Part shown: one piece after another, positions 51,571 through 59,434 of the stretch | Layout of the letters: the number at the start of each line of letters is the position of its first letter | How positions within the stretch are numbered: the stretch's first letter is position 1 | Source: Gammaproteobacteria bacterium | Lineage (GTDB): Bacteria; Pseudomonadota; Gammaproteobacteria; Competibacterales; Competibacteraceae | DNA: 64,000 bases | Assembly: GCA_024235035.1 (NCBI GenBank) | Contig: JACKNE010000011.1 | Span: forward strand, 1-64,000 | Direction of reading: 5' to 3' | Made by a program: the position numbers and the translations under genes | Notes under the pieces: model-generated | The model's database searches: none | Told to the model about the DNA's origin: nothing | The model's input: the letters and a program-made list of their open reading frames with translations, nothing else

Positions 51571-52284
51571 TTACATTCCAACCTCGACACGCCGATCGGC
51601 GGTGACCTTGCCTTCGACCACTCGCTGAGAACTTTCGTTACGCACTCGCAGCCGTTCGCCAATGCTCGCGTCGTCGAGGGCGATGCCGCTAGAAGTGATT
51701 TCGATTCCGCTTTGTCCAGCGACGAGCGTGACCGTTTCGCCACGCTGGATTGCCGGCAGTATTTTGACAGCTCGGGGTGAGATGACTGTGCCGACCATCA
51801 ATGCTCGTTGTAATTGCTGGCCGATCAGTTTTTGGGGATCGGTTTCATAGCCGCCCGGCAGGGTGGACAGCTCACGGCGTTCAGGCTGGAGATCGCTGGC
51901 GCTGAGAATGCTTCCGCGACGTAGAAAGCGGCGAGCGACCAGCACCCGGTCGTAGACGCGAATGTTGGCGCTTAGGTAAATCGTCCAGGGCTTGACGTCA
52001 GGGCAGCGTACACCGACCGAAGTATTGCCGACAGTGCGAGCCCCACTGGGCAGGAAGGCTTCCAGCGCCGTGCGACACTGGGGTAACCGTAAGCGACGGT
52101 CGGAGGGTTGCAGGCGGATTTGGGCAACTTCTTCACGGTGGCGATGTTGCGCCATCAAAAAAGCGTAAGCAGTGCGCTGGATGTCGTCGAGCGGTTGCAG
52201 GGCAGGGTTCGCCATGACGAACATCGGTATTGCCAGCCCACAGCAACAACCAAGCAGGAAATTTCGAAGCACATAAGCTCGCAT
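51571..52284 (-). CDS. flgA: Flagellar basal body P-ring assembly chaperone FlgA
   Basis: The 237-residue periplasmic protein has a signal peptide (VLRNFLLGCCCGLAIPMFVM, then ANP). The middle and C-terminal parts carry the SAF/ChapFlgA pattern: RVLVARRFLRRGSILSASDL, IGQQLQRALMVGTVISPRAV and GETVTLVAGQSGIEITSSG. FlgA is needed for FlgI to form the P ring. ATG 52284 is used because it begins the signal peptide, and a sigma-54 promoter at 52324-52340 makes longer starts (52329) impossible on that transcript. Confidence 0.92.
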   Translation of the reverse strand: MRAYVLRNFLLGCCCGLAIPMFVMANPALQPLDDIQRTAYAFLMAQHRHREEVAQIRLQPSDRRLRLPQCRTALEAFLPSGARTVGNTSVGVRCPDVKPWTIYLSANIRVYDRVLVARRFLRRGSILSASDLQPERRELSTLPGGYETDPQKLIGQQLQRALMVGTVISPRAVKILPAIQRGETVTLVAGQSGIEITSSGIALDDASIGERLRVRNESSQRVVEGKVTADRRVEVGM

Positions 52285-52323
52285 GGGTTTGTGTCTTTTC
52301 ACGAAGGAGTGAGCATGATAAAT

Positions 52324-52340
52324 AAGCAATTAACGTGCCA
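52324..52340 (-). promoter_or_regulatory. Sigma-54 promoter of flgA
   Basis: The minus strand reads TGGCACG-TTAA-TTGCTT, a full match to the -24/-12 consensus TGGCACG-N4-TTGCW. Transcription should start near 52314, about 30 bases before the flgA ATG. A FleQ/FlrC-type activator is expected. Confidence 0.9.
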
Positions 52341-52465
52341 TATATTTGCCATGTTTGAATTACTATAGGTAGCTATATCGTTACGCTGCATGAGTATCCC
52401 ACGATAGAGAATTCGTCTCGCGCACCTCTCCTAGGGAAATGAGCCGAAGGAGTCAGTAGATATAT

Positions 52466-52482
52466 CGGCATGTCTATTGCTT
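52466..52482 (+). promoter_or_regulatory. Sigma-54 promoter of the flgBCDE... operon
   Basis: The plus strand reads CGGCATG-TCTA-TTGCTT with the obligatory GG-N10-GC spacing; only the first T of the -24 box differs from consensus. Transcription should start near 52491, about 70 bases before the flgB ATG at 52560, which rules out the longer flgB frame start at 52470. Confidence 0.8.
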
Positions 52483-52559
52483 ACCATAGAGCAGCGATTA
52501 AATCCGTCATTTTTCCGGCAAATTTCTTGGAATCCGCCAGAGCGGGAGGCCGCATCACC

Positions 52560-52949
52560 ATGGGCATTAATTTCGACCGCGCCTTGAAGCTTCATGCCGA
52601 GGCTTTAGATTTGCGCTCCCGGCGTACTGAGGTGGTGGCCGCGAACCTAGCGAATGCCGATACGCCAGGCTATATGGCACGCGATTTCGACTTCAAGACG
52701 ACTATGGCTGCAGTGATGGGCGCAGGGCAGCCGTTGAAAGTGACGCATGCTCATCATCTTCAAGCCCCTGGAAACAATCCTGATGAGTTGCTTTATCGAA
52801 TGCCAACACAGATGTCCTTGGATGGTAATACCGTGGAAACGGAGCAGGAAAAGGCGGTATTTGCCGATAACGCACTGCGTTATCAAGCCAGCTTACGCTT
52901 GTTGAGTAGCCGGATTCAGGGGCTGATGACAGCGATTAAAGGGGAATGA
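52560..52949 (+). CDS. flgB: Flagellar basal body rod protein FlgB
   Basis: The 129-residue proximal rod protein carries the rod N-terminal motif RRTEVVAANLANADTPGYMA and the C-terminal helix DNALRYQASLRLLSSRIQGL. The start MGINFDRALKLHAEAL was chosen because it matches FlgB and follows GGGAGG; the longer frame to 52470 overlaps the sigma-54 promoter. First gene of the rod-hook operon; its stop overlaps the flgC start (ATGA). Confidence 0.95.
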   Translation: MGINFDRALKLHAEALDLRSRRTEVVAANLANADTPGYMARDFDFKTTMAAVMGAGQPLKVTHAHHLQAPGNNPDELLYRMPTQMSLDGNTVETEQEKAVFADNALRYQASLRLLSSRIQGLMTAIKGE

Positions 52950-53359
52950 CCATGTCTCTGTTTCGAATTTTCGATATTTCGGGTTCAGCGCTCCACGCAC
53001 AAAGTGTCCGCTTGAACACCACGGCCAGCAATATGGCGAATATGGACAGCATTAGCAGCAGCACCTCGCAGACGTATCGAGCTCGCGAGCCGGTTTTTGC
53101 AGCGCAATTGAATGAGGCAGAGAGCGACGTTGCGGGAGTCAGTGTGTTAGGGATCGTTGAGAGCGATAAACCATTGCGGAGTGAATATCGTCCGGATCAT
53201 CCACTCGCTGATGCGAATGGTTATGTGAATCTGCCAAATGTGAATCCTATCGAGGAGATGGCCAACATGATTTCGGCGTCTCGCTCTTATCAGGCGAATG
53301 TAGAAGTGTTGAATACTTCCAAGCAACTCATGATGCGGACGTTGGCGTTAGGTGAATAA
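52946..53359 (+). CDS. flgC: Flagellar basal body rod protein FlgC
   Basis: The 137-residue protein begins with FDISGSALHAQSVRLNTTAS, with ASNMANMDSIS and the FlgC-specific YVNLPNVNPIEEMANMISAS and C-terminal YQANVEVLNTSKQLMMRTL. ATG 52946 overlaps the flgB stop; an ATG two codons later (52952, MSLFRIF) fits most FlgC N-termini equally well. Confidence 0.95.
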   Translation: MTMSLFRIFDISGSALHAQSVRLNTTASNMANMDSISSSTSQTYRAREPVFAAQLNEAESDVAGVSVLGIVESDKPLRSEYRPDHPLADANGYVNLPNVNPIEEMANMISASRSYQANVEVLNTSKQLMMRTLALGE

Positions 53360-53373
53360 GTGAGGCTGATACG

Positions 53374-54033
53374 ATGACTACCATTCAAAGCTCTACTGCA
53401 ACCACGGCTAGTCAGGATTCGGCCCCAGCAGTGGCGTCTAATCAGGCGCTGGATCAGGAAGATTTCCTGAAACTGATGATCGCTCAGATGAAGAACCAGG
53501 ATCCGACCAAGCCCTTGGATGGACAGGAATATCTCGGGCAGTTGGCGCAATTCAGTACTCTGAACAGCATTCAGGAGTTGCAGAAATCGTTTGAGAGCTT
53601 GGCGCAATCCCTGTTGTCGATGCAAACAGCGCAGGCGACGGGTATGGTCGGTAAGCAGGTGTTGGTTGAAGGTGATCGTGGTTATTACGCCCCAGGTCAG
53701 CCGCTGCAAGGTGAAATCTCGCTTCCCCAAAGCGTCAGTAGTTTGACAGTGAAGATTTATAGTTCCAGTGGCCAGTTAGTGAATACCATGAACCTCGGTC
53801 CTCAATCAGCCGGCCAAGTCGGTTTTGGCTGGGACGGCAGTGGAGCCACTGGGTCGGGTGTATACCGGGTCGTCGCTGAAGGTGTAATGGATGGCGAAGC
53901 TCAACAATTCAGCACACAGATTTGGAATCAGGTACAGAGTGTCGCTGTGGGACAAAACGGGCAAGGTTCCAGTTTGAGTCTTGCTGGCGGTGTGGGTCTT
54001 GTTGATATGAATTCAGTCCGGGAAATCCGGTGA
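53374..54033 (+). CDS. flgD: Flagellar hook capping protein FlgD
   Basis: The 219-residue scaffold caps the growing hook and is later replaced by FlgK. The conserved N-terminal block (DQEDFLKLMIAQMKNQDPTK, LDGQEYLGQLAQFSTLNSIQ) and the C-terminal FlgD Ig-like/tudor region (KIYSSSGQLVNTMNLGPQSA, GFGWDGSGATGSGVYRV) are intact. It follows flgC by 14 bases. Confidence 0.95.
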   Translation: MTTIQSSTATTASQDSAPAVASNQALDQEDFLKLMIAQMKNQDPTKPLDGQEYLGQLAQFSTLNSIQELQKSFESLAQSLLSMQTAQATGMVGKQVLVEGDRGYYAPGQPLQGEISLPQSVSSLTVKIYSSSGQLVNTMNLGPQSAGQVGFGWDGSGATGSGVYRVVAEGVMDGEAQQFSTQIWNQVQSVAVGQNGQGSSLSLAGGVGLVDMNSVREIR

Positions 54034-54071
54034 TTTTTTAGCCAATTCAATTAATTTAAGAGGGTTATCCC

Positions 54072-56237
54072 ATGTCTCTGAATATCGCCTTGACAGGTAT
54101 CAATGCGGCTAACACCGATCTGAGTGTGGTGTCCGACAATATCGCGAACGCCAATACGACTGGCTTCAAGAGATCTCGCGCCGAGTTTGGTGATCTGGTC
54201 GATTCGATGTCGGTCAATGGAGATGGCTTAGGCGTGCGCTTGCAGCGCATGACCCAAACTTTCAAACAAGGTTCTGTCGAGACGACCGATAATACCTTTG
54301 ATATGGCGATTGTGGGCGAGGGGTTTTTCCAGGTCAAGGATGATGGAGGCGTTTCTTACACGCGCGCTGGTAGTTTCCGGACTGATACAGGAGGTTATAT
54401 CGTCAATAATCTTTTGCAAAATGTGCAGGGTTATACGGTGCAAGTATCGAGTGATACGGCAAGCACTGAAGTGGAGTTCAGTTTGACCTTGGCGCATGGA
54501 CTGACGAATGCAGCGGCTAGTTTCAATGCCAGCGATCCTTTAACGTATAATCACATCACTTCTACGAATATTTTCGATAGCAAAGGTTTTACTCACGATC
54601 TAAAATCTTATTTTCTGCTAACGACCAGCACCTCTACGCCACCTGCCGCTGGCAATAATACTTGGCAAATCTATCACCAAATCGATGGTGGGGCGACGAT
54701 CGATGGCGGTACGGTCGTTTTTGATAATGCTACGGGTATTGTATCCACTGCTCCCAGCGTTACCTCATTGTCTCTTTCATCCGCTGATCTAGGCACAGGC
54801 GCAGCGCCGGCGACCATCACTTTGAATTTTGGATCGGCTGCCGCTGGTTGGAATATCGACCAAGGATCTGTATTTAATATTGCCAGCTTGACCGCCAATG
54901 GCTCTCTTTCTGCACGTGAAGTTACGCAGATTACCGGTGATTTATGGGTTGACTCCTCAACCATGCAACCTAAGATGACCGGTCATGTGGATGTGGGCGT
55001 TAATTTGAATGCCATGGAAGAAGCGCCGATACCGACGACGATTGTCGATTATACGGTGAATCTGGATGGTAGTTTAGCAGCGATAGCCGCCGCTTTTGAT
55101 CCCACCGATCCAACCACTTATCATCACTCTAATCTGGTGCAGGTTTATGATAGCCTGGGCATCAACCATAGTTTGCAAACCTATTTTGTGAAAACGGCTG
55201 CTGATGATTGGAGCGTCTATTACACATTGGATGGGCAATATAATGCAGCGGCAACCCCCCCTGATTTTGATGGTGATGGAGGGAATATCACATTTGCCGC
55301 CGCAACCGGCGCTCCCACTCTGGCAACGATCAATACACCTATCACCTTCTCGGCGGCGCAGGTTGGATCGGGAGCGACAGCCCTGACGGTGGTCCCCGAT
55401 TTTAGCAAGGCGCTTCAGATTCTTGGCGATACCACGGTAGCGACGGACAATCTTTCGACAACAACCAGCGTACTGGCGACGAGCGCATCTGCCGATCCAG
55501 GTACGATTGATGCAACTAACGCGGATAATTATGCTTACTCCACTTCGTTGTCGATCTACGACAGCCTGGGTATTGGCCATGTCTTGAATCTCTATTTCCG
55601 GAAGACGGCGGATAACGCCTGGAGCGTTTATAAGCAGATTCCCGAGATCGACAGTATCGCCGAACGAGTGGGTAGTCTGACCTTCGACAGCCGGGGTATG
55701 CCGGTCGCAGCCAAGGATAACGGGGACTATACTGATTCGCAGAACCCTACGACGTTGAAAATCATTGGCGTTAGCTTCGGCAGTGGCGCTGGGCGGCAGA
55801 ATTTCGAGCTGAATTTTGCGGATACCACGCAGTTCGACAGTCAATCCATCACCAATAGCCTGGAGCAGGATGGCTACACCATGGGCAATCTGTCCGGGGT
55901 TGAAGCTGATGAATCTGGGAATATCATCGCCAGTTACAGTAACGGCGAAACGCAGATCATGGGCCAGGTCGCACTGGCGCGCTTTGCCAATACTCAGGGC
56001 TTGAAGCGTGTCGGTGATAATAATTGGATAGCGACTCAGGAATCCGGTCAAGCCATTTCCGGTAAACCGGACAGCGGCTCGTTGGGTAAGGTCGTCGCCG
56101 GTGCATTGGAAGGGTCCAATGTAGAATTGACCAAGGAGCTGGTGGACATGATCAGCGCCCAGCGCAACTTCCAGGCTAACGCGCAGGTGATCAACACCAC
56201 GGGCACTTTATATCAGGCCATTCTGAATGTTCGGTAG
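54072..56237 (+). CDS. flgE: Flagellar hook protein FlgE with three FlaE-type repeats
   Basis: A 721-residue protein, much longer than Salmonella FlgE (about 400). Conserved ends are present: SLNIALTGINAANTDLSVVS, NIANANTTGFKRSRAEFGDL, and C-terminal SNVELTKELVDMISAQRNFQ, ANAQVINTTGTLYQAI. The extra length comes from three related FlaE/D2 modules at about 154-230 (YNHITSTNIFDSKGFTHDLK), 340-400 (YHHSNLVQVYDSLGINHSLQ) and 476-545 (YAYSTSLSIYDSLGIGHVLN), each followed by a W-(S/Q)-(V/I)-Y stretch. They should form enlarged surface-exposed hook domains. Codon use is slightly more AT-rich than its neighbours. Confidence 0.95.
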   Translation: MSLNIALTGINAANTDLSVVSDNIANANTTGFKRSRAEFGDLVDSMSVNGDGLGVRLQRMTQTFKQGSVETTDNTFDMAIVGEGFFQVKDDGGVSYTRAGSFRTDTGGYIVNNLLQNVQGYTVQVSSDTASTEVEFSLTLAHGLTNAAASFNASDPLTYNHITSTNIFDSKGFTHDLKSYFLLTTSTSTPPAAGNNTWQIYHQIDGGATIDGGTVVFDNATGIVSTAPSVTSLSLSSADLGTGAAPATITLNFGSAAAGWNIDQGSVFNIASLTANGSLSAREVTQITGDLWVDSSTMQPKMTGHVDVGVNLNAMEEAPIPTTIVDYTVNLDGSLAAIAAAFDPTDPTTYHHSNLVQVYDSLGINHSLQTYFVKTAADDWSVYYTLDGQYNAAATPPDFDGDGGNITFAAATGAPTLATINTPITFSAAQVGSGATALTVVPDFSKALQILGDTTVATDNLSTTTSVLATSASADPGTIDATNADNYAYSTSLSIYDSLGIGHVLNLYFRKTADNAWSVYKQIPEIDSIAERVGSLTFDSRGMPVAAKDNGDYTDSQNPTTLKIIGVSFGSGAGRQNFELNFADTTQFDSQSITNSLEQDGYTMGNLSGVEADESGNIIASYSNGETQIMGQVALARFANTQGLKRVGDNNWIATQESGQAISGKPDSGSLGKVVAGALEGSNVELTKELVDMISAQRNFQANAQVINTTGTLYQAILNVR

Positions 56238-56256
56238 GGTTAATCCTTCATCCTCG

Positions 56257-56287
56257 ATCCCTCTCCCTTAAGGGGAGAGGAGCGAGA
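56257..56287 (+). repeat. Dispersed palindromic repeat, copy G (intergenic)
   Basis: ATCCCTCTCCCTTAAGGGGA continuing GAGGAGCGAG: an inverted pair CCCTCTCCC-TTAA-GGGGAGAGG. It follows the flgE stop by 20 bases and could act as a weak attenuator or mRNA stabiliser between flgE and the second FlgE-like gene. Confidence 0.72.
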
Positions 56288-56391
56288 TCGTCCGGTGTTC
56301 CGTCAAGTCTTTGACATGAGTATGACCGACTTGAGCGAAACCGAAGCCACCTAAAACCGAAATTCGATATTCGATCACGAGGACCAAAACC

Positions 56392-57153
56392 ATGTCCATG
56401 TACACCGGCTTATCCGGCATCAAAGCGGCTAATACCGACTTGAACACGACCTCTCACAACATCGCTAACGCAGGTACTACAGGTTTTAAGAATTCCCGGG
56501 CGGAATTCGGCGATTTGGTCGATAGCAATGCCGCCTTGGGTGGAGGTTTGGGGGTGAAGGCGCAAGCCGTCAACCAATTATTCCAACAAGGGGGTGTTAT
56601 TACCACGGGCAACGCTCTCGACTTGGCGATCACAGGTAATGGATTCTTTCAAGTTCAGGGAGGCGGAGATGATGGACAGACGCTCTATACCCGTGCGGGT
56701 AGTTTCCACGTCGCCGCTGATGGGCGAGTCGTCAATAATCTGGGTCAACAACTGCAAGGTACTGAAGGACCTTTGCAATTTGAGGCAGATTCTCTGCCGC
56801 TGAGCAATATTACGGTCAACGACGACGGGACCATCACGGCTACGGGCAGTGGTGGTGAGGCAGTCTCTCCTGAAGGCGGCGCGGTTGGGCTGGTCGACTT
56901 TCCCAACCCTCAGGGTCTGAAAAAAATCAGCGATACTCAATGGGCAGAAACCGTTGACTCCGGGGCCCCCACCGACATCGCCGCTCCACCGGGCAACATC
57001 GGCACGATCATGAGTGGCGCTCTGGAAGCCTCCAACGTCGATCTCACCGAGCAATTGGTCAATATGATCATTGCTCAGCGCAATTTCCAAGCGAATGCCC
57101 AGACCATCACCACCGAAAACACCCTGACCCAGACCGTTATCAATATCCGTTGA
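56392..57153 (+). CDS. Second, short FlgE-like hook/rod protein
   Basis: The 253-residue protein has an N-terminus (YTGLSGIKAANTDLNTTSHN, IANAGTTGFKNSRAEFGDLV) and a C-terminus (SNVDLTEQLVNMIIAQRNFQ, ANAQTITTENTLTQTVINI) that follow FlgE closely but with no FlaE/D2 repeats. Its length matches rod proteins FlgF and FlgG. It lies between flgE and flgF, where other cluster genes are canonical, so it is probably a flgE duplicate that lost the outer domains. It might build a rod-hook adaptor or an alternative rod segment, or be an alternative FlgF-like protein; flgF and flgG are both present downstream. Confidence 0.88.
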   Translation: MSMYTGLSGIKAANTDLNTTSHNIANAGTTGFKNSRAEFGDLVDSNAALGGGLGVKAQAVNQLFQQGGVITTGNALDLAITGNGFFQVQGGGDDGQTLYTRAGSFHVAADGRVVNNLGQQLQGTEGPLQFEADSLPLSNITVNDDGTITATGSGGEAVSPEGGAVGLVDFPNPQGLKKISDTQWAETVDSGAPTDIAAPPGNIGTIMSGALEASNVDLTEQLVNMIIAQRNFQANAQTITTENTLTQTVINIR

Positions 57154-57172
57154 AATTAGAGGCCGCTGAACC

Positions 57173-57919
57173 ATGGACCGCATGCTCTACATTGCGATGA
57201 CGGGCGCTCAGCAAACGCTGCGGACACAAGCGATCATCAGCCATAACTTGGCCAATGTCAGTACGGTTGGCTTCCGCAAGGACTTGGAAGACTTTCGCAG
57301 CATGCCGGTCTTCAGTACCGACGGAATGCCCACTCGGGTGTTTTCCATGACGGAACGGCCCGGTATCGACCTGACCCAAGCGCACATTATGACCACAGGC
57401 CGGGATTTGGATATCGCTGTGCAAGGCGAGGGTTGGATCGCCATTCAGGCTCCCGATGGCGAAGAAGCCTATACGCGCGCGGGCGACTTGCAGCTGGACG
57501 TCAACGGTCAACTCACGACTGCGACCGGCCATCCGGTGCTCGGCAATGCCGGTCCGATCGCCATTCCTCCCGCCGAGAAAATCGACATCGGCGAAGATGG
57601 CACGATCAGTATCCGTCCCCTGGGTGAAGCGGCGACCGAAATCGTGGTCGTGGGCCGCATCCGCCTAGTCAAACCCACTGCCGAAAACCCTCTCTACAAG
57701 GATGCATATGGCTTCATGCGCACCAAGGATGGCGCCGCCGCTCCACCAGACGCCGAGGTCAAGCTCGTCACCGGCGCATTGGAAGGCAGCAACGTCAATC
57801 CTGCCGATATGCTGGTCAGCATGATCCAGGCATCCCGACATTTTGAAATGCAAATCAAAATGATCAGCGCGGCGCAAGAAAACGCCAACTCTGCAGATCA
57901 ACTCTTGAAGCTGGAATAG
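57173..57919 (+). CDS. flgF: Flagellar basal body rod protein FlgF
   Basis: The 248-residue proximal rod protein starts MDRMLYIAMTGAQQTLRTQA, the FlgF-specific opening, with SHNLANVSTVGFRKDLEDFR and C-terminal GSNVNPADMLVSMIQASRHF, which distinguish it from FlgG. It follows the short FlgE-like gene by 19 bases. Confidence 0.94.
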   Translation: MDRMLYIAMTGAQQTLRTQAIISHNLANVSTVGFRKDLEDFRSMPVFSTDGMPTRVFSMTERPGIDLTQAHIMTTGRDLDIAVQGEGWIAIQAPDGEEAYTRAGDLQLDVNGQLTTATGHPVLGNAGPIAIPPAEKIDIGEDGTISIRPLGEAATEIVVVGRIRLVKPTAENPLYKDAYGFMRTKDGAAAPPDAEVKLVTGALEGSNVNPADMLVSMIQASRHFEMQIKMISAAQENANSADQLLKLE

Positions 57920-57929
57920 GAGCCTTATC

Positions 57930-58715
57930 ATGACTGCCGCACTTTGGGTCGGTAAGACCGGCCTCGACGCTCAACAGACGCGCATGTCGGTCATTGCCCA
58001 CAACTTGGCCAATGTCAGCACGACCGGTTTCAAGCGTGGTCGCGCCCAGTTTGAAGACCTGCTATACCAGAATGTCCGTCAAGTCGGTGGCCAGACGACG
58101 GAAAATACCGAACTCCCTTCTGGGTTGATGCTCGGCACGGGTGTCCGCACCGTGTCCACGGCCAAAAACTTCACGCAAGGCAACCTGATCCAGACCGATA
58201 ACAATATGGATCTCGCCATCAATGGCCGGGGCTTTTTCCAAATTCTGCTCCCCGACGGCAACATCGCCTACACCCGTGACGGTTCTTTCCAGGTCAATGC
58301 TGACGGAGAAATCGTCACCTCTAGCGGTTTCAAACTGCAACCGGCGATAACCGTTCCACCCAACACGCTGAGCGTTACCGTGGGCAAGGATGGCGTCGTG
58401 AGCGCCCTGACCGCTGGCCAGACCGCCCCCGCTAATCTGGGGACGATCCAGACCGTGGACTTCATCAATCCGGTCGGTTTGCAGCCGGTCGGCGAAAATC
58501 TATTCCTGGAATCCGCCGCCAGCGGTGCGCCCCAAGCCGATAATCCCGGTAACAACGGCCTGGGTTATCTGATGCAAGGTGCGCTGGAAACCTCCAATGT
58601 CAATGTCGTGGAGGAAATGGTGGATATGATTGAAACCCAACGCGCCTACGAAATGAACTCCAAGGTGATTTCCTCCACCGACCAGATGCTGCAATACATC
58701 AACAATCAATTGTAG
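57930..58715 (+). CDS. flgG: Flagellar distal rod protein FlgG
   Basis: The 261-residue protein has ALWVGKTGLDAQQTRMSVIA, HNLANVSTTGFKRGRAQFED, LLYQNVRQVGGQT and C-terminal SNVNVVEEMVDMIETQRAYE and MNSKVISSTDQMLQYINNQL, all standard FlgG. It forms the distal rod that passes through the P and L rings. It starts 10 bases after flgF. Confidence 0.96.
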   Translation: MTAALWVGKTGLDAQQTRMSVIAHNLANVSTTGFKRGRAQFEDLLYQNVRQVGGQTTENTELPSGLMLGTGVRTVSTAKNFTQGNLIQTDNNMDLAINGRGFFQILLPDGNIAYTRDGSFQVNADGEIVTSSGFKLQPAITVPPNTLSVTVGKDGVVSALTAGQTAPANLGTIQTVDFINPVGLQPVGENLFLESAASGAPQADNPGNNGLGYLMQGALETSNVNVVEEMVDMIETQRAYEMNSKVISSTDQMLQYINNQL

Positions 58716-58723
58716 GTTTCGTC

Positions 58724-59416
58724 ATGAACAAGCCCACCGCCCTCCTGTTTGTGCTCCTGCTGTCGGGATGCAGCGGTCTGGCCCCGCAATACGATTTCAA
58801 ACCGGTCACACCGCAGGTCATGGATGTCAATGATCCGGCTCGACCGGGTCCACCCGCCGCTGGGGCCATTTATCAGGCCAACCGCGATCTGCGGTTGTTC
58901 GAGGACCGCACTGCCAAACGGGTCGGCGATACCGTGGTCATCCGGTTGATCGAAAATACCGCCGCCACTAAATCAGCGACGACTGGCGTCAGCAAATCCA
59001 GCAATATCAACCTCGAAAACCCAATCCTGTTTGGTGCGTCCTTCGGCAATCCGGCCCTGGCCGCCAGCAAGAACAACTACGCGACGACCATTGCCGGTGA
59101 GCGTGAGCTCGGTGGTGAAGGCGCCAGTGACCAAAGCAACAGCCTGACCGGCAATATCTCAGCCGTGGTGGTCGGCGTCTATCCCAATGGCAATTTAGCC
59201 ATTCGCGGCGAGAAAATGTTGACCCTAAATCAGGGTGAGGAGGTCGTGCAAATTTCGGGAGTCATCCGTCCCGATGACATCCGCACCGACAATTCCGTCC
59301 TATCCAGTCAAGTCGCCGACGCCAAGATTACCTACGCCGGCAACGGCGTATTGGCAGACGCCAATACCGTCAGTTGGCTGGGCCGGTTTTTCCTGAGTCC
59401 ATTGTGGCCGTTCTAG
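58724..59416 (+). CDS. flgH: Flagellar L-ring lipoprotein FlgH
   Basis: The 230-residue outer-membrane protein has a lipobox (LLSGCSG, Cys16) and FlgH hallmarks: AGAIYQANRDLRLFEDRTAK, RVGDTVVIRLIENTAATKSA, LTGNISAVVVGVYPNGNLAI and GEKMLTLNQGEEVVQISGVI. It forms the L-ring bushing. It begins nine bases after flgG. Confidence 0.96.
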   Translation: MNKPTALLFVLLLSGCSGLAPQYDFKPVTPQVMDVNDPARPGPPAAGAIYQANRDLRLFEDRTAKRVGDTVVIRLIENTAATKSATTGVSKSSNINLENPILFGASFGNPALAASKNNYATTIAGERELGGEGASDQSNSLTGNISAVVVGVYPNGNLAIRGEKMLTLNQGEEVVQISGVIRPDDIRTDNSVLSSQVADAKITYAGNGVLADANTVSWLGRFFLSPLWPF

Positions 59417-59434
59417 TGTTCCGAGGCGCTCCCC

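Noticed and set aside
55074..56051. 325-codon antisense frame over flgE
   Set aside because: The plus strand encodes FlgE with conserved ends and FlaE modules.
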